56,561 nucleotides of DNA from contig NZ_GG668576.1 in NCBI RefSeq assembly GCF_000160755.1, positions 874,497-931,057 of the forward strand, written 5' to 3'. Below are positions 10,626-21,105 of this stretch, in pieces. Position 1 is the stretch's first letter. Each line of letters opens with the position of its first letter. A model generated the notes under the pieces. The model did not search any database, was not told the origin of the DNA, and was given only the letters and a program-made list of their open reading frames with translations. Made by a program: the position numbers and the translations under genes. This stretch comes from Proteus mirabilis ATCC 29906 (lineage in GTDB: Bacteria > Pseudomonadota > Gammaproteobacteria > Enterobacterales > Enterobacteriaceae).

Positions 10626-10641
10626 CCCCTATATATTGTGT
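10626..10641 (+). promoter_or_regulatory. NrdR box in the nrdA promoter region
   Basis: The 16 bases CCCCTATATATTGTGT match the NrdR consensus ACACWATATWTTGTGT at 14 positions. NrdR is the ATP/dATP-sensing repressor of ribonucleotide reductase operons and normally binds paired boxes. A second, degenerate half (ACAC at 10655-10658) lies about the right distance downstream, but I do not see a second full box. A TATAAA at 10706-10711 may be the -10 element. Confidence 0.6.
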
Positions 10642-10762
10642 TTCCTTAAATTTCACACCACAAGACTCCTTGGCAATGTTTGTCATCGGGAGCGCTTTTT
10701 TGCGGTATAAAATTTCAGGTTGCCCATTTATAGGTCATTAAAGCCAGAAAGGTGCATCGCTC

Positions 10763-13054
10763 ATGAATCACAGCCTGCTCGTCACAAAACGTGATGGTCA
10801 TAAAGAACGCATTGACTTAGACAAAATTCACCGTGTTATTACTTGGGCCGCTGAAGGTCTAGAAAATGTCTCTGTTTCTCAAGTTGAGTTACGTTCTCAG
10901 ATTCAGTTTTATGATGGTATCAAAACTGCCGATATCCATGAAACACTGGTTAAAGCTGCTGCAGACTTAATATCTGGTGAAACACCTGATTATCAGTATC
11001 TTGCTGCTCGTCTTGCTGTCTTTAATTTACGTAAAAAAGCCTATGGTCAATTTGAGCCACCGGCATTGTATGATCACGTTAAACATTTAGTTGAACTCGG
11101 TAAATATGACCGTCATCTTCTCGAAGATTACACCAAAGAAGAGTTCGAACAGATGGATAAGTTTATTGTTCATCAACGTGATATGAATTTCTCTTATGCA
11201 GCAGTGAAACAGCTAGAAGGTAAATATTTTGTTCAAAACCGTATTACCGGTGATATTTACGAAAGTGCACAATTTCTCTATGTGTTAGTTGCCGCTTGCC
11301 TATTTTCGCGTTATCCAAAAGAGACGCGTATGGATTATATTGAACGCTTTTATAACGCGGTATCCACATTTAAAATTTCACTCCCAACACCTATTATGGC
11401 GGGTGTAAGAACTCCGACACGTCAATTTAGCTCCTGTGTTCTGATTGAGTGTGATGATAGCCTTGATTCTATCAATGCGACCTCAAGTGCTATTGTTAAA
11501 TATGTATCTCAACGTGCAGGTATTGGGATTAATGCCGGTCGTATTCGTGCATTAGGTAGTGCTATTCGTAATGGTGAAGCATTTCACACGGGTTGTATCC
11601 CATTCTATAAGCACTTCCAAACGGCGGTAAAATCTTGTTCACAAGGTGGGGTACGTGGTGGTGCAGCAACGCTATTTTATCCTTTATGGCATTTAGAAGT
11701 TGAAAGCCTACTGGTATTAAAAAATAACCGTGGTGTTGAAGATAACCGTGTACGCCATCTCGATTATGGTGTGCAGTTAAACAAATTAATGTATGAACGT
11801 TTAATCAAAGGTCAGGATATTACATTATTTAGCCCGTCTGATGTGCCGGGTCTCTATGATGCATTCTTTGCTGATCAAGACGAATTTGAACGTTTATATG
11901 TACAATATGAGAAAGATAAGAGTATTCGCCAAAAACAAGTTAAAGCGGTTGAATTATTCTCACTCATGATGCAAGAGCGTGCCTCTACAGGTCGTATCTA
12001 TATTCAAAACGTTGACCACTGTAATACACACAGTCCGTTTGATCCGGCGATTGCACCTATCCGTCAATCAAACTTATGTTTAGAAATAGCACTACCAACC
12101 AAACCATTAAATGATATTAAAGATCCAAATGGTGAAATTGCCCTGTGTACACTTTCGGCCTTTAATCTTGGGGCAATTGAAAATCTAGACGATTTAGAAG
12201 AGCTAGCACGTTTAGCCGTTCGCGCGTTAGATGCTTTGTTAGATTACCAAGATTATCCAATTTTAGCAGCTAAACAAGGTGCTATGGGTCGTCGTACACT
12301 GGGTATTGGTGTGATCAACTTTGCTTATTATCTGGCTAAACACGGTGTTCGCTACTCAGATGGCAGTGCAAACAACTTAACACACCGTGCCTTTGAAGCT
12401 ATTCAATACTATTTATTAAAAGCATCAAATGAATTAGCAAAAGAGCAAGGGGCATGCCCATGGTTTAATGAAACCACCTATGCAGAAGGTATCTTACCTA
12501 TTGATACTTATAAAAAATCATTAGATGTACTGACTAATGAACCTCTGCATTATGACTGGGAAAGCTTACGCAAAGAGATCAAACAATACGGTTTACGTAA
12601 CTCAACGCTCTCTGCATTGATGCCATCAGAAACATCATCACAAATATCAAATGCAACCAATGGTATCGAGCCACCTCGTGGTTATATCAGTATTAAAGCT
12701 TCTAAAGATGGCATCTTACGTCAAGTGGTTCCAGAATATGAGCGCCTAAAAGGGGCTTATGAATTACTGTGGCAAATGCCAAGTATCGAAGGTTATTTGC
12801 AGTTAGTCGGTATTATGCAAAAGTTTGTCGACCAAGCGATTTCTGCCAACACTAACTACGATCCTACTCGTTTCCCTAGTGGTAAGGTTCCTATGAACCA
12901 GCTGCTAAAAGATTTGCTGCTCGCCTATAAATATGGTGTGAAAACACTCTATTATCACAATACCCGTGATGGTGCAGAAGATGTACAAGGTGATCTGGAA
13001 GAAGTCGTTGAAACGGCAGATTCAGATTGTGAAGGCGGCGCGTGTAAAATTTAA
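10763..13054 (+). CDS. nrdA: Class Ia ribonucleoside-diphosphate reductase, alpha subunit
   Basis: NrdA reduces ribonucleoside diphosphates to deoxyribonucleoside diphosphates. The protein has 763 residues (E. coli 761). The N-terminal ATP cone (about 5-95, [17 protein letters not shown]) is the activity-controlling dATP/ATP site. Catalytic features visible are the SNLCLEI cysteine with ALCTLSAFN nearby, the [11 protein letters not shown] cysteine, the radical-transfer tyrosine pair in [10 protein letters not shown] and the mobile C-terminal CEGGACKI cysteines that take electrons from thioredoxin or glutaredoxin. nrdB follows after 11 bases. Regulation by NrdR and DnaA is suggested by the upstream boxes. 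Confidence 0.98.
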   Translation: MNHSLLVTKRDGHKERIDLDKIHRVITWAAEGLENVSVSQVELRSQIQFYDGIKTADIHETLVKAAADLISGETPDYQYLAARLAVFNLRKKAYGQFEPPALYDHVKHLVELGKYDRHLLEDYTKEEFEQMDKFIVHQRDMNFSYAAVKQLEGKYFVQNRITGDIYESAQFLYVLVAACLFSRYPKETRMDYIERFYNAVSTFKISLPTPIMAGVRTPTRQFSSCVLIECDDSLDSINATSSAIVKYVSQRAGIGINAGRIRALGSAIRNGEAFHTGCIPFYKHFQTAVKSCSQGGVRGGAATLFYPLWHLEVESLLVLKNNRGVEDNRVRHLDYGVQLNKLMYERLIKGQDITLFSPSDVPGLYDAFFADQDEFERLYVQYEKDKSIRQKQVKAVELFSLMMQERASTGRIYIQNVDHCNTHSPFDPAIAPIRQSNLCLEIALPTKPLNDIKDPNGEIALCTLSAFNLGAIENLDDLEELARLAVRALDALLDYQDYPILAAKQGAMGRRTLGIGVINFAYYLAKHGVRYSDGSANNLTHRAFEAIQYYLLKASNELAKEQGACPWFNETTYAEGILPIDTYKKSLDVLTNEPLHYDWESLRKEIKQYGLRNSTLSALMPSETSSQISNATNGIEPPRGYISIKASKDGILRQVVPEYERLKGAYELLWQMPSIEGYLQLVGIMQKFVDQAISANTNYDPTRFPSGKVPMNQLLKDLLLAYKYGVKTLYYHNTRDGAEDVQGDLEEVVETADSDCEGGACKI

Positions 13055-13065
13055 TTGAGGAAGCT

Positions 13066-14196
13066 ATGTCTTATACCACTTTTTCACAAGTTAGAAATGA
13101 TCAGCTTCAGGAGCCCATGTTTTTTGGGCAACCTGTTAACGTAGCGCGTTATGATCAGCAAAAGTACCCTATTTTTGAAAAACTAATTGAAAAGCAACTC
13201 TCTTTCTTCTGGCGTCCAGAAGAAGTTGATGTTTCTCGTGATCGTATTGACTACAATGCGCTTCCCGATCACGAAAAACACATTTTTATTAGTAATTTAA
13301 AATATCAAACTCTGCTTGATTCGATCCAAGGTAGAAGCCCTAACGTGGCATTTTTACCTTTAATTTCGATTCCAGAATTAGAAACTTGGGTAGAAACATG
13401 GTCGTTCTCTGAAACCATCCATTCACGCTCTTATACCCATATTATTCGTAATATCGTCAACGATCCGTCGGTCGTTTTTGATGATATTGTTGAAAATAAA
13501 GAGATTTTAAAACGTGCTCGTGATATCTCATCTTATTATGATGAGTTAATCAATTTAACTAACCTTTACCATATGTTTGGTGAAGGTACGCATCAAATAA
13601 AAGGTAAAACTGTTGAAGTTACTTTACGTAAGCTCAAAAAACAGCTTTACCTATGCTTAATGAGTGTTAATGCTTTAGAAGCGATTCGTTTCTATGTCAG
13701 CTTTGCCTGTTCATTTGCCTTTGCAGAGCGCGAACTGATGGAAGGTAACGCTAAAATCATTAAATTGATTGCCCGTGATGAAGCATTACACTTAACAGGC
13801 ACACAGCATATGCTCAATTTACTGCGTTCAGGTCAAGATGATCCTGAAATGGCCGAAATTGCCGCAGAATGCGAACAAGAATGTTATGACCTATTTGTTG
13901 AAGCAGCAGAGCAAGAAAAAGAGTGGGCAGAATACCTATTCTCAGAAGGCTCTATGATCGGTTTAAATAAAGAGATCCTTTGCCAATATGTTGAATATAT
14001 TACTAATATTCGTATGCAGGCAGTAGGACTTAAATTGCCGTTTAAAGCACGTTCAAACCCTATTCCATGGATTAATGCTTGGTTAGTATCTGATAATGTG
14101 CAAGTTGCACCACAAGAAGTTGAAGTAAGCTCATATCTAGTAGGTCAAATCGACTCACAAGTAGATACTGATGATTTAAGTAACTTCGAACTGTAA
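13066..14196 (+). CDS. nrdB: Class Ia ribonucleoside-diphosphate reductase, beta subunit
   Basis: NrdB carries the diiron-tyrosyl radical cofactor that starts catalysis in NrdA. The protein is 376 residues, the same as E. coli. The radical tyrosine lies in [15 protein letters not shown], with iron ligands in that helix (Glu and His) and in the later helix [18 protein letters not shown] ribosome site is seen before the ATG. It is the second gene of nrdA-nrdB-yfaE and ends with the acidic tail ([10 protein letters not shown]) that docks to NrdA. Confidence 0.98.
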   Translation: MSYTTFSQVRNDQLQEPMFFGQPVNVARYDQQKYPIFEKLIEKQLSFFWRPEEVDVSRDRIDYNALPDHEKHIFISNLKYQTLLDSIQGRSPNVAFLPLISIPELETWVETWSFSETIHSRSYTHIIRNIVNDPSVVFDDIVENKEILKRARDISSYYDELINLTNLYHMFGEGTHQIKGKTVEVTLRKLKKQLYLCLMSVNALEAIRFYVSFACSFAFAERELMEGNAKIIKLIARDEALHLTGTQHMLNLLRSGQDDPEMAEIAAECEQECYDLFVEAAEQEKEWAEYLFSEGSMIGLNKEILCQYVEYITNIRMQAVGLKLPFKARSNPIPWINAWLVSDNVQVAPQEVEVSSYLVGQIDSQVDTDDLSNFEL

Positions 14197-14220
14197 AACA
14201 GAGAACTAGCGCTATACATT

Positions 14221-14499
14221 ATGGCATCTCATAAAGTGACCCTGCACCAGCAGGGTCTATCAACCGCATTAGAATTTAGCTCTGAAACGCATCCTTCCTT
14301 GTTGGAGACGTTAGAGCGCAGCAAAATTCAAATCGAATATCAATGCCGAGAAGGTTATTGTGGCTCTTGCCGATTACGCTTAGTAAAAGGCAAAGTATGT
14401 TATCGCAATGAGCCATTGGCATTTATTCAAGCTGATGAAATTTTACCTTGTAGCTGTCACCCTGTGAGTGATATCGAAATCGAGATCTGCACAAAGTAA
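14221..14499 (+). CDS. yfaE: YfaE, 2Fe-2S ferredoxin for NrdB cofactor maintenance
   Basis: The protein is a 92-residue plant-type 2Fe-2S ferredoxin (E. coli YfaE 84). The cluster ligands are in CREGYCGSCRLRL, with a fourth cysteine in ILPCSCHP. In E. coli, YfaE reduces the met form of NrdB so that the diferric-tyrosyl cofactor can be regenerated. The position 24 bases after nrdB supports the same job. The few extra residues are at the N-terminus (MASHKVTLHQQ). Confidence 0.95.
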   Translation: MASHKVTLHQQGLSTALEFSSETHPSLLETLERSKIQIEYQCREGYCGSCRLRLVKGKVCYRNEPLAFIQADEILPCSCHPVSDIEIEICTK

Positions 14500-14606
14500 A
14501 ACCATTGACTATAATGATCACTGTTTTCTTATATTGTTCTTTTTCTAACACAAATGCGTATTTTTAACTAAAGTTAAATAACAGAGTTATAAAAAGGATC
14601 GTTACT

Positions 14607-14840
14607 ATGAAACTAAAAACTATTTTACCGATTTGTGCCGCCTCTTTCTCTTTACTGCTATTAGCAGGTTGTTCATCGCCACAAAAAATTGAAACCGTCG
14701 ATGGGCAAACCATTTTGACCACAGATAAACCTCAAGAAGATGAGTCTACCGGATTAATTATTTATAAAGATGCTGAAACCGGTGCAATCAAACAAATTAA
14801 TCGTGATCAAATAAGAAGAATGGTTGAGCTTGATGATTAA
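14607..14840 (+). CDS. YgdI/YgdR-family small lipoprotein
   Basis: The 77-residue protein has a signal peptide and a lipobox, LLLAGCSS, with the acylated cysteine at residue 22. The mature part carries TVDGQTILTTDKPQ and GLIIYKDAETG, followed by INRDQI. This matches the DUF903 (YgdI/YgdR) family of small beta-rich lipoproteins of unknown function. An AAAGGA ribosome site lies nine bases before the ATG and a strong terminator follows. It reads the same way as yfaE but 107 bases away, so it probably has its own promoter. The residue after the cysteine is Ser, which suggests outer-membrane sorting. Confidence 0.88.
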   Translation: MKLKTILPICAASFSLLLLAGCSSPQKIETVDGQTILTTDKPQEDESTGLIIYKDAETGAIKQINRDQIRRMVELDD

Positions 14841-14884
14841 TTAATCTTTTTTTGTCGTTCAACAACCAAAGATATGATGAATAG

Positions 14885-14910
14885 CGCCAACATTTTGTTG
14901 GCGTTTTTTT
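14885..14910 (+). terminator. intrinsic terminator after the YgdI-like gene
   Basis: CGCCAAC and GTTGGCG form a seven-base perfect stem around ATTTT, followed by seven T. It separates the lipoprotein gene from the tyrP promoter. Confidence 0.9.
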
Positions 14911-14925
14911 ATATCCCCTTTATTT

Positions 14926-14943
14926 TGTAAACAAAACATTACA
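14926..14943 (+). promoter_or_regulatory. strong TyrR box upstream of tyrP
   Basis: TGTAAACAAAACATTACA fits the TyrR consensus TGTAAA-N6-TTTACA with one mismatch and contains the essential G and C 15 positions apart. It lies 87 bases before the tyrP start. In E. coli, tyrP has adjacent strong and weak boxes that allow repression with tyrosine and activation with phenylalanine. Confidence 0.7.
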
Positions 14944-14948
14944 CCCAT

Positions 14949-14966
14949 CGTAATTAAAATTTGACA
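14949..14966 (+). promoter_or_regulatory. weak TyrR box overlapping a -35 element (TTGACA)
   Basis: CGTAATTAAAATTTGACA keeps the invariant G (position 2) and C (position 17) of a TyrR box but otherwise matches poorly. It starts 23 bases after the strong box. Its last six bases, TTGACA at 14961-14966, are a consensus -35 hexamer. A weak box overlapping -35 beside a strong one repeats the E. coli tyrP arrangement. The -10 is unclear (TACCCT or TATACC near 14982-14989). Confidence 0.5.
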
Positions 14967-15030
14967 GAAATTTACCATTCTTATACCCTACTTTTAACTA
15001 GGTAAAATAGTTTGGAAAAACGAGGACTTT

Positions 15031-16242
15031 GTGAAAAATCGCACTATAGGCAGTGTATTTATTGTTGCAGGAACAACAATTGGTGCAGGAATGTTGGCAA
15101 TGCCACTTGCTGCTGTGGGTATTGGCTTTAGTACCATGGTGTTATTGCTGGTGGGCTTATGGCTATTAATGAGTTACACCGCGCTTTTATTAGTGGAAGT
15201 CTATCAATACAACGATCCCCATACAGGCCTTGGCTCTATTGCGAAACGTTATCTGGGTATTGGAGGACAAGTCGTTACAGGTTTAGCTTTGCTACTTCTT
15301 ATGTATGCTTTAACAACGGCTTATATCAGTGGTGCGGGTGAATTATTAGCTTCGACTTTATCTTCTTGGATTGGTCATAAGATAACCATCACACAAGGTA
15401 TCATTATCTTTACAATTATTGGTGGTGCAGTAGTCGGTATTGGCACCACTTCTGTGGATATGATTAACCGCTTACTCTTTACAGCAAAAGTTATTTTCTT
15501 AATTTTTATGCTGGTAGTCATGTTACCCCATGTGGAAAAAGTCAACTTAACCTCTATGCCTATCGCTCAGGGACTCGTTCTTTCTGCGATCCCGGTTATT
15601 TTTACCTCTTTTGGTTTCCACGGTAGTGTACCCAGTATTGTCAGTTACATGGATGGCAATATCAAAAAACTACGCCTCATATTTATCGTAGGTAGCGCAA
15701 TCCCTCTTATTGCTTATATTTTATGGCAATTAGCAACATTAGGAGCTATTCCCACCACCACCTTTATGGGGATTTTAGCCCAAGAATCTGGCTTAAATGG
15801 CCTACTCACCGCCATCCGTGATGTGGTTGCTACACCGCGAGTCAATATTGCTGTCAACCTTTTCGCAGCCCTTGCACTCGCCACCTCTTTCTTAGGCGTA
15901 GCATTAGGATTATTTGATTATCTAGCTGATTTGTTTAAACGCAGTAATCGCGCATCTGGTCGTTTTCAATCTGGTTTATTAACCTTTGTTCCACCGCTAT
16001 TCTGTGCGTTATTTTTCCCTAACTTTGTGCAAGCCTTAGCCTATGCCGCAATTGCTTTATCTATTCTCGCACTATTATTACCGGCACTACTGGTATGGAA
16101 AGTAAGACAGCAAAAGCAGACTACAGAGCATTATAAAGTTAAAGGCGGTAAGCCAGCCTTAGCCATTGTATTTATCTGCGGGTTAGTGGTGATTGGTATT
16201 CAAATAGCGATTACCTTTAATATATTGCCACAAGTGGGTTAA
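15031..16242 (+). CDS. tyrP: TyrP, tyrosine-specific transporter
   Basis: TyrP is an inner-membrane proton symporter of the aromatic amino acid family, importing tyrosine. The 403-residue protein is the same length as E. coli TyrP and has about 11 hydrophobic helices. The N-terminal signature [19 protein letters not shown] and the segment [20 protein letters not shown] are typical of the family and read very like TyrP rather than Mtr or TnaB. The start codon is GTG, with a CGAGGA ribosome site. The paired TyrR boxes upstream support the assignment. Confidence 0.93.
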   Translation: MKNRTIGSVFIVAGTTIGAGMLAMPLAAVGIGFSTMVLLLVGLWLLMSYTALLLVEVYQYNDPHTGLGSIAKRYLGIGGQVVTGLALLLLMYALTTAYISGAGELLASTLSSWIGHKITITQGIIIFTIIGGAVVGIGTTSVDMINRLLFTAKVIFLIFMLVVMLPHVEKVNLTSMPIAQGLVLSAIPVIFTSFGFHGSVPSIVSYMDGNIKKLRLIFIVGSAIPLIAYILWQLATLGAIPTTTFMGILAQESGLNGLLTAIRDVVATPRVNIAVNLFAALALATSFLGVALGLFDYLADLFKRSNRASGRFQSGLLTFVPPLFCALFFPNFVQALAYAAIALSILALLLPALLVWKVRQQKQTTEHYKVKGGKPALAIVFICGLVVIGIQIAITFNILPQVG

Positions 16243-16272
16243 TCACCATTAGCTGATAAAAATCAAATAAAA

Positions 16273-16298
16273 AGCAGGTGTTAATTGTAACACCTGCT
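16273..16298 (-). terminator. terminator between convergent tyrP and yfaZ
   Basis: AGCAGGTGTTA, four bases and TAACACCTGCT form an 11-base perfect stem. On the minus strand it is followed by TTTTTATTT, so it best serves yfaZ. On the plus strand no T-run follows, but it may still halt tyrP transcripts. A second inverted repeat (AACGGGA at 16314-16320, TCCCGTT at 16333-16339) lies between it and the yfaZ stop. Confidence 0.75.
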
Positions 16299-16346
16299 AA
16301 AAATAAATAACTAAACGGGAAAAACCTAATGTTCCCGTTATTGATA

Positions 16347-16889
16347 TTAGAAACTTAAACCAGCTCCTACATAGAAACCATCAGCAAGTTTATTGTTACT
16401 GTGATTATGCGCGTTTTCAATTTCAATCACCCGATAACCCGCATTAACATGAAGTGGTTTAAATACCGTGTATTTAGCACCAACATCAGCTTCATAATAG
16501 GATTTACTTCCTGAGGTTAATCCTTCCGGCGAAGCGTAAGCTTCACCATAAACACTCAGTGAAGGTAAAACACGCCAATTAAGTCCAACACCACCAGCTA
16601 ATGCCGCGCCGTCATCACCATTTTTGGGAGAGAGGTAAAGTGCTTTACCACCAACGCTTGCTGAGAATGGGCCAAGAGGTAACGCAAATTTTGCACCTAA
16701 ACTACCTAATTGACCATCGTGATCACTACGTGCCCAATTACCGTTAAAAGAAAGTCCAGAATCGGCATCACCTAAACCTGCTTGTACATCGGTATAATGT
16801 TTACCCGCTTGCACATTCATCGATATGGCATTGGCATTAGCAGAAATAAGTAATGCGCTCATTGCTCCTAATAATAAAAACTTTTTCAT
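16347..16889 (-). CDS. yfaZ: YfaZ-family outer-membrane protein
   Basis: From the ATG at 16889 the protein has 180 residues, the length I recall for E. coli YfaZ. A signal peptide (MKKFLLLGAMSALLISANANA) precedes alternating beta strands rich in Gly, Tyr and Asn. The C-terminus YVGAGLSF ends in Phe, the usual signal for beta-barrel assembly. The reading frame continues 16 codons upstream, but GGGG lies 9-12 bases before the inner ATG and the signal peptide begins there. The function of the family is unknown. It converges with tyrP and is divergent from katA. Confidence 0.88.
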   Translation of the reverse strand: MKKFLLLGAMSALLISANANAISMNVQAGKHYTDVQAGLGDADSGLSFNGNWARSDHDGQLGSLGAKFALPLGPFSASVGGKALYLSPKNGDDGAALAGGVGLNWRVLPSLSVYGEAYASPEGLTSGSKSYYEADVGAKYTVFKPLHVNAGYRVIEIENAHNHSNNKLADGFYVGAGLSF

Positions 16890-16998
16890 TATGATTACCC
16901 CAGCAAATAATTTTCCTAACTTATAATTATACAGCAAATTTATTAAACAATTTTACTGAGAATTGAAAGTCAATGTTTAGATTTTTCAATCTATGTAA

Positions 16999-17013
16999 AT
17001 AAGTTACATCTAT
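16999..17013 (+). promoter_or_regulatory. possible OxyR half-site upstream of katA
   Basis: ATAAGTTACATCTAT fits the OxyR half-element ATAG-N7-CTAT at seven of eight fixed positions. The adjacent second element at the correct spacing is poor (ATCG, then GGGT). It lies 159 bases before the katA start. OxyR control of this catalase is plausible, but the motif alone is weak evidence. Confidence 0.25.
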
Positions 17014-17171
17014 CAATACTATCGGTCTAATGGGTTTTATTAATAATTTTAATCTTGCTAAAGTGGAATTACAGTAAAAATTAACCATAATAAATATAAG
17101 GCTGTTCGCTTCGTTTTATTCACCCATGCTATTTTTTAATGTTCACTATTCCACAAATTGGAGAAGATGTG

Positions 17172-18626
17172 ATGGAAAAGAAAAAGCTCACAACGGCGGC
17201 TGGTGCACCAGTTGTAGATAATAATAATGTAATAACAGCAGGACCTCGTGGCCCAATGTTACTACAAGATGTCTGGTTTTTAGAAAAACTCGCCCATTTT
17301 GATCGTGAAGTTATTCCTGAAAGACGTATGCACGCAAAAGGCTCTGGTGCCTTTGGTACATTTACTGTCACTCACGATATTACGAAATATACTCGAGCTA
17401 AAATATTCTCTGAAGTGGGTAAAAAAACAGAAATGTTTGCTCGTTTTTCAACAGTAGCGGGTGAACGTGGTGCAGCTGATGCTGAGCGCGATATTCGTGG
17501 ATTTGCCTTAAAATTTTATACAGAAGAAGGTAACTGGGATATGGTGGGTAATAATACTCCTGTATTCTATCTACGTGATCCCCTTAAATTCCCTGATCTT
17601 AACCATATCGTAAAACGTGACCCTCGCACTAATATGCGTAATATGGCTTATAAATGGGATTTCTTTTCTCATTTACCAGAATCTCTACACCAATTAACTA
17701 TCGATATGAGCGATCGTGGTTTACCTTTAAGCTATCGCTTTGTGCATGGTTTTGGTAGCCACACTTATAGCTTTATCAATAAAGATAATGAACGTTTCTG
17801 GGTTAAATTCCATTTCCGTTGCCAACAAGGCATCAAGAACTTAATGGATGATGAAGCGGAAGCTCTAGTAGGTAAAGATAGAGAAAGCTCTCAGCGTGAT
17901 CTTTTTGAAGCCATTGAACGTGGTGATTATCCGCGTTGGAAGTTACAAATTCAGATCATGCCAGAAAAAGAGGCATCAACCGTGCCTTATAACCCATTTG
18001 ATTTAACCAAAGTTTGGCCACATGCTGATTATCCACTCATGGATGTCGGTTACTTTGAGTTAAACCGTAATCCAGATAACTACTTCTCTGATGTTGAACA
18101 AGCTGCATTTAGCCCTGCGAATATTGTTCCAGGTATTAGTTTCTCACCAGATAAGATGTTACAAGGTCGTCTATTCTCTTATGGTGATGCACATCGTTAC
18201 CGTTTAGGCGTTAACCATCATCAAATCCCTGTTAATGCCCCAAAATGCCCATTCCATAATTATCATCGTGATGGTGCTATGCGTGTTGATGGTAATAGTG
18301 GTAATGGTATTACTTATGAGCCAAATAGTGGCGGTGTGTTCCAAGAGCAACCTGACTTTAAAGAGCCACCACTTTCTATTGAAGGTGCAGCCGATCACTG
18401 GAACCATCGTGAAGATGAAGATTATTTCAGCCAACCTCGTGCACTGTATGAGCTATTAAGCGATGACGAGCATCAACGTATGTTTGCGCGTATTGCGGGC
18501 GAATTATCACAAGCAAGTAAAGAAACACAACAACGTCAAATCGACTTATTTACCAAAGTTCATCCTGAATATGGCGCTGGCGTTGAAAAAGCGATTAAAG
18601 TGTTAGAAGGGAAAGACGCTAAATAA
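17172..18626 (+). CDS. katA: KatA, monofunctional haem catalase
   Basis: KatA converts hydrogen peroxide to water and oxygen. From the ATG at 17172 the protein has 484 residues, the size of the crystallised P. mirabilis catalase. The distal haem residues are His54 ([15 protein letters not shown]) and an Asn in the [11 protein letters not shown] region. The proximal ligand tyrosine is in [14 protein letters not shown]. Met53, just before His54, is the residue reported as a methionine sulfone in that enzyme. This is a small-subunit, NADPH-binding type clade. The reading frame extends 11 codons upstream, but a GGAG seven to eight bases before the inner ATG decides the start. Confidence 0.97.
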   Translation: MEKKKLTTAAGAPVVDNNNVITAGPRGPMLLQDVWFLEKLAHFDREVIPERRMHAKGSGAFGTFTVTHDITKYTRAKIFSEVGKKTEMFARFSTVAGERGAADAERDIRGFALKFYTEEGNWDMVGNNTPVFYLRDPLKFPDLNHIVKRDPRTNMRNMAYKWDFFSHLPESLHQLTIDMSDRGLPLSYRFVHGFGSHTYSFINKDNERFWVKFHFRCQQGIKNLMDDEAEALVGKDRESSQRDLFEAIERGDYPRWKLQIQIMPEKEASTVPYNPFDLTKVWPHADYPLMDVGYFELNRNPDNYFSDVEQAAFSPANIVPGISFSPDKMLQGRLFSYGDAHRYRLGVNHHQIPVNAPKCPFHNYHRDGAMRVDGNSGNGITYEPNSGGVFQEQPDFKEPPLSIEGAADHWNHREDEDYFSQPRALYELLSDDEHQRMFARIAGELSQASKETQQRQIDLFTKVHPEYGAGVEKAIKVLEGKDAK

Positions 18627-18668
18627 CCTGATAACAAGAAGCCCTGTGAGCAACTCGGCAAAATAATA

Positions 18669-18693
18669 AGGCGCCTGTAGTTTGGGCGCCTTT
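18669..18693. terminator. bidirectional terminator between katA and menE
   Basis: AAGGCGCC and GGCGCCTT form an eight-base perfect stem with a nine-base loop. On the plus strand it is followed by TCTTAAAG and on the minus strand by ATTATTTT. It lies between two convergent genes and probably serves both. Confidence 0.75.
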
Positions 18694-18721
18694 CTTAAAG
18701 TCGTTCGATAAAATCGCAATA

Positions 18722-20146
18722 TCAATTTACTTGTTGCCCTTTCACCCACTGTTGCACTTGTTTACGAGAGATTTTGATCCCTCCATTCTTTAGCTGTTCT
18801 GGTAATAGTAAACAAGCGATGGGACGTTGAAAGCCTGCTAAACGCGTATGATACCATTGTGGTAATTGATTAATTGTCTCAATATCAGTATCAACAACAG
18901 CAACGGGACGTTGACCAAATTCAATATCGTCAATCGGGACAATAAATGTTTGGCGAACATTCGGGTGACTATTTAGCACCTTTTCAATATCTTCTGGCTG
19001 GATACCTTCACCCGCACTAAAAAACAGATTATCTAATCGCCCTAAAATGCACCATTCCCCCTCTTTAAAACAACCTCTATCCCGTGTTGCATACCAATCA
19101 TCCTGAGTGTGTGATAACGGCTTTAATTGACCATCAAACCAATATCCTAATGCAACACTATCAGATTTGATCTGGATTTCATTATCCACTAATCTGACCG
19201 CTTTACCCTTTAATGGCGTACCAACTCCCGCTTTACCATCTGCGCGTTTTGCACAAACAGTAGAGGCCATTTCAGTCATGCCATAACCACACCAACACTG
19301 AATACCTTTACTTTCCGCACATTGGGTTAATTCAGTTGGGATCATCGCTCCCCCTAATAAAACCGCTTTTAATGTGATGGGCTGCGAACTATCCTGTTGT
19401 GTATTTTGTAATAAACGCCAAAGTTGCGTTGGCACTAAAGAAGCATGAGTACAGCCTTGCAAAGCAGCAATAAAGGGGTGCATATTACGCACTACCAAGG
19501 TAGCGCCTCGTAATAACCAACGCCAAAGAATTCCTTGCCCAGATACATGAAAGAGAGGTAAAGACAATAACCAACTGTCGCTTTTTTCAAAGGGTATCAA
19601 TTCAAGAACACCTTCTGCACTACAAAGATGAGCTTGAAAAGTATGTACTGCGGCTTTAGGTAAACCTGATGATCCAGAGGTTAAGATCAGTGTTGCCATA
19701 CGAGAAGATGTCCATGCAACACCTGCCATGTTATTTTTATCTTGATGTGATTTGTTATTGAATTCGACACCTGAAAGATCGAGTAACCTCGCATCTAACT
19801 CAAGTGTTGATCCACTTAAATCAGCATAAAAATCGATGTTTAAATGGGGTAATAAATCATCAAGTAGAGACTTAGGGAGCTGAGGATCTAACGGTAATAC
19901 TTTTGCACCGCATTGAAAAACAGCAAGTAGCGTAAAAACAACATGGATATGATTTTTACCACGTAGCAACACGGTACTTTTAGTATTAACACCCTGTTTC
20001 GCTAAATGGTTCGCCAATTGATTAATATGACAACTTAATTGTTGCCATGTTATAGGTGAATCACCGGATATGATGGCCGTTTCATTTGGGTTAAGCTGCG
20101 CCCAGTGATGCCACGGCCATTGTGTAAAATTAACTACTGTTGCCAT
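18722..20146 (-). CDS. menE: MenE, o-succinylbenzoate-CoA ligase
   Basis: MenE activates o-succinylbenzoate with ATP and CoA, the step before ring closure by MenB. The 474-residue protein (E. coli about 451) is an ANL-superfamily adenylating enzyme. The P-loop-like motif [17 protein letters not shown], the GYGMTE motif and the hinge region YATRDRGCF followed by [21 protein letters not shown] are visible. A C-terminal Lys in [13 protein letters not shown] is the expected catalytic residue. It overlaps menC by 13 bases and is the last gene of the men cluster. Confidence 0.96.
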   Translation of the reverse strand: MATVVNFTQWPWHHWAQLNPNETAIISGDSPITWQQLSCHINQLANHLAKQGVNTKSTVLLRGKNHIHVVFTLLAVFQCGAKVLPLDPQLPKSLLDDLLPHLNIDFYADLSGSTLELDARLLDLSGVEFNNKSHQDKNNMAGVAWTSSRMATLILTSGSSGLPKAAVHTFQAHLCSAEGVLELIPFEKSDSWLLSLPLFHVSGQGILWRWLLRGATLVVRNMHPFIAALQGCTHASLVPTQLWRLLQNTQQDSSQPITLKAVLLGGAMIPTELTQCAESKGIQCWCGYGMTEMASTVCAKRADGKAGVGTPLKGKAVRLVDNEIQIKSDSVALGYWFDGQLKPLSHTQDDWYATRDRGCFKEGEWCILGRLDNLFFSAGEGIQPEDIEKVLNSHPNVRQTFIVPIDDIEFGQRPVAVVDTDIETINQLPQWYHTRLAGFQRPIACLLLPEQLKNGGIKISRKQVQQWVKGQQVN

Positions 20147-21105
20147 ACTGTCTTAAGCTGTTCAAGCGTGATAAGCGGAATATCTACATCTGGCCAACAA
20201 CGAATAAGTTGTTGTTTGATAAGATCAACGGTATCTAAACCGGGAATAGAATCTGGCGTTAACCACTGAGCCACTCTTGCCAGTTGTGTCAATCCAAAGC
20301 TACTTTCAATACTCGAGCTAATAATCGCCTCTAGACCTAAAGCATGTGCTTGTTCAACGATAGATTGGCAACGAGCAAGACTTCCTACTAGCGTAGGCTT
20401 GATAACAATCGCCGTAACACCCTCTTGAGCTTTCACTTCAAAACCTTCATCACGCACAGTCTCATCCCAAGCAATATTGATACCTGTTGCTTGTGAAAAG
20501 GCGAGTGACTCTTCTGGGGTTTTGCATGGCTCTTCTAAAAATGCAATACGGTCGCGCCATTGTGGGTTCACGTACTTGGCAAAACCTTCTGCTTTAGCTG
20601 GCGTCCAACTGCGATTGGCATCAAGTCTTAGTTTTAAGTCGGGGATTGCCTCTAGTAATAAGTTGACGACAATACCATCTCGTACCGCTTCATACAGACC
20701 GACCTTAACTTTAGCAACTTTCTCCCCACTCATTTCATTAAGACTTAAAATTAAGTCATCAGGATCACCGTTGCATAAAGGTGCGGCACGATAATTGGCT
20801 TCTTCTGGTAAAGTGCCTTCAAGCTCTGCTAATGCGCAACTAATACCAAAAGCGACACTTGGCAATTCACTGTCAGTAGGATTTTCACCTAGACACCAAG
20901 CTGCTAGCCAAGATTGTGCGGCATCTTGTGCTTGTTCTAACGTTTCATGGCTAAACTCAGGAAGAGGTGAAATTTCACCCCAACCTTGTTTGCCATTTTG
21001 CTCTAAACAAACAAGAAAACCATCACGCGTTTTTAATCTTTGGTAGCGCAGAACAACACCTGCCTCCATTGGCAGGCTGAATGAATAGAGTTTGGCGTTT
21101 CGCAT
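20134..21105 (-). CDS. menC: MenC, o-succinylbenzoate synthase
   Basis: MenC dehydrates SHCHC to o-succinylbenzoate. The 323-residue protein (E. coli 320) belongs to the enolase superfamily. Barrel residues visible are the KVKVG lysine motif, the metal ligands in [14 protein letters not shown] and AWDETV, and the second catalytic Lys in VIKPTLVGS. The start ATG overlaps the menB stop by one base (TAATG), and menE overlaps its end, so translation is probably coupled through menB-menC-menE. Confidence 0.96.
   Translation of the reverse strand: MRNAKLYSFSLPMEAGVVLRYQRLKTRDGFLVCLEQNGKQGWGEISPLPEFSHETLEQAQDAAQSWLAAWCLGENPTDSELPSVAFGISCALAELEGTLPEEANYRAAPLCNGDPDDLILSLNEMSGEKVAKVKVGLYEAVRDGIVVNLLLEAIPDLKLRLDANRSWTPAKAEGFAKYVNPQWRDRIAFLEEPCKTPEESLAFSQATGINIAWDETVRDEGFEVKAQEGVTAIVIKPTLVGSLARCQSIVEQAHALGLEAIISSSIESSFGLTQLARVAQWLTPDSIPGLDTVDLIKQQLIRCWPDVDIPLITLEQLKTVWQQ

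Noticed and set aside
15016-15030. 15-base sequence AAAAACGAGGACTTT repeated at 29332-29346
   Set aside because: One such match is expected by chance in a window this size; one copy is simply the tyrP ribosome site.
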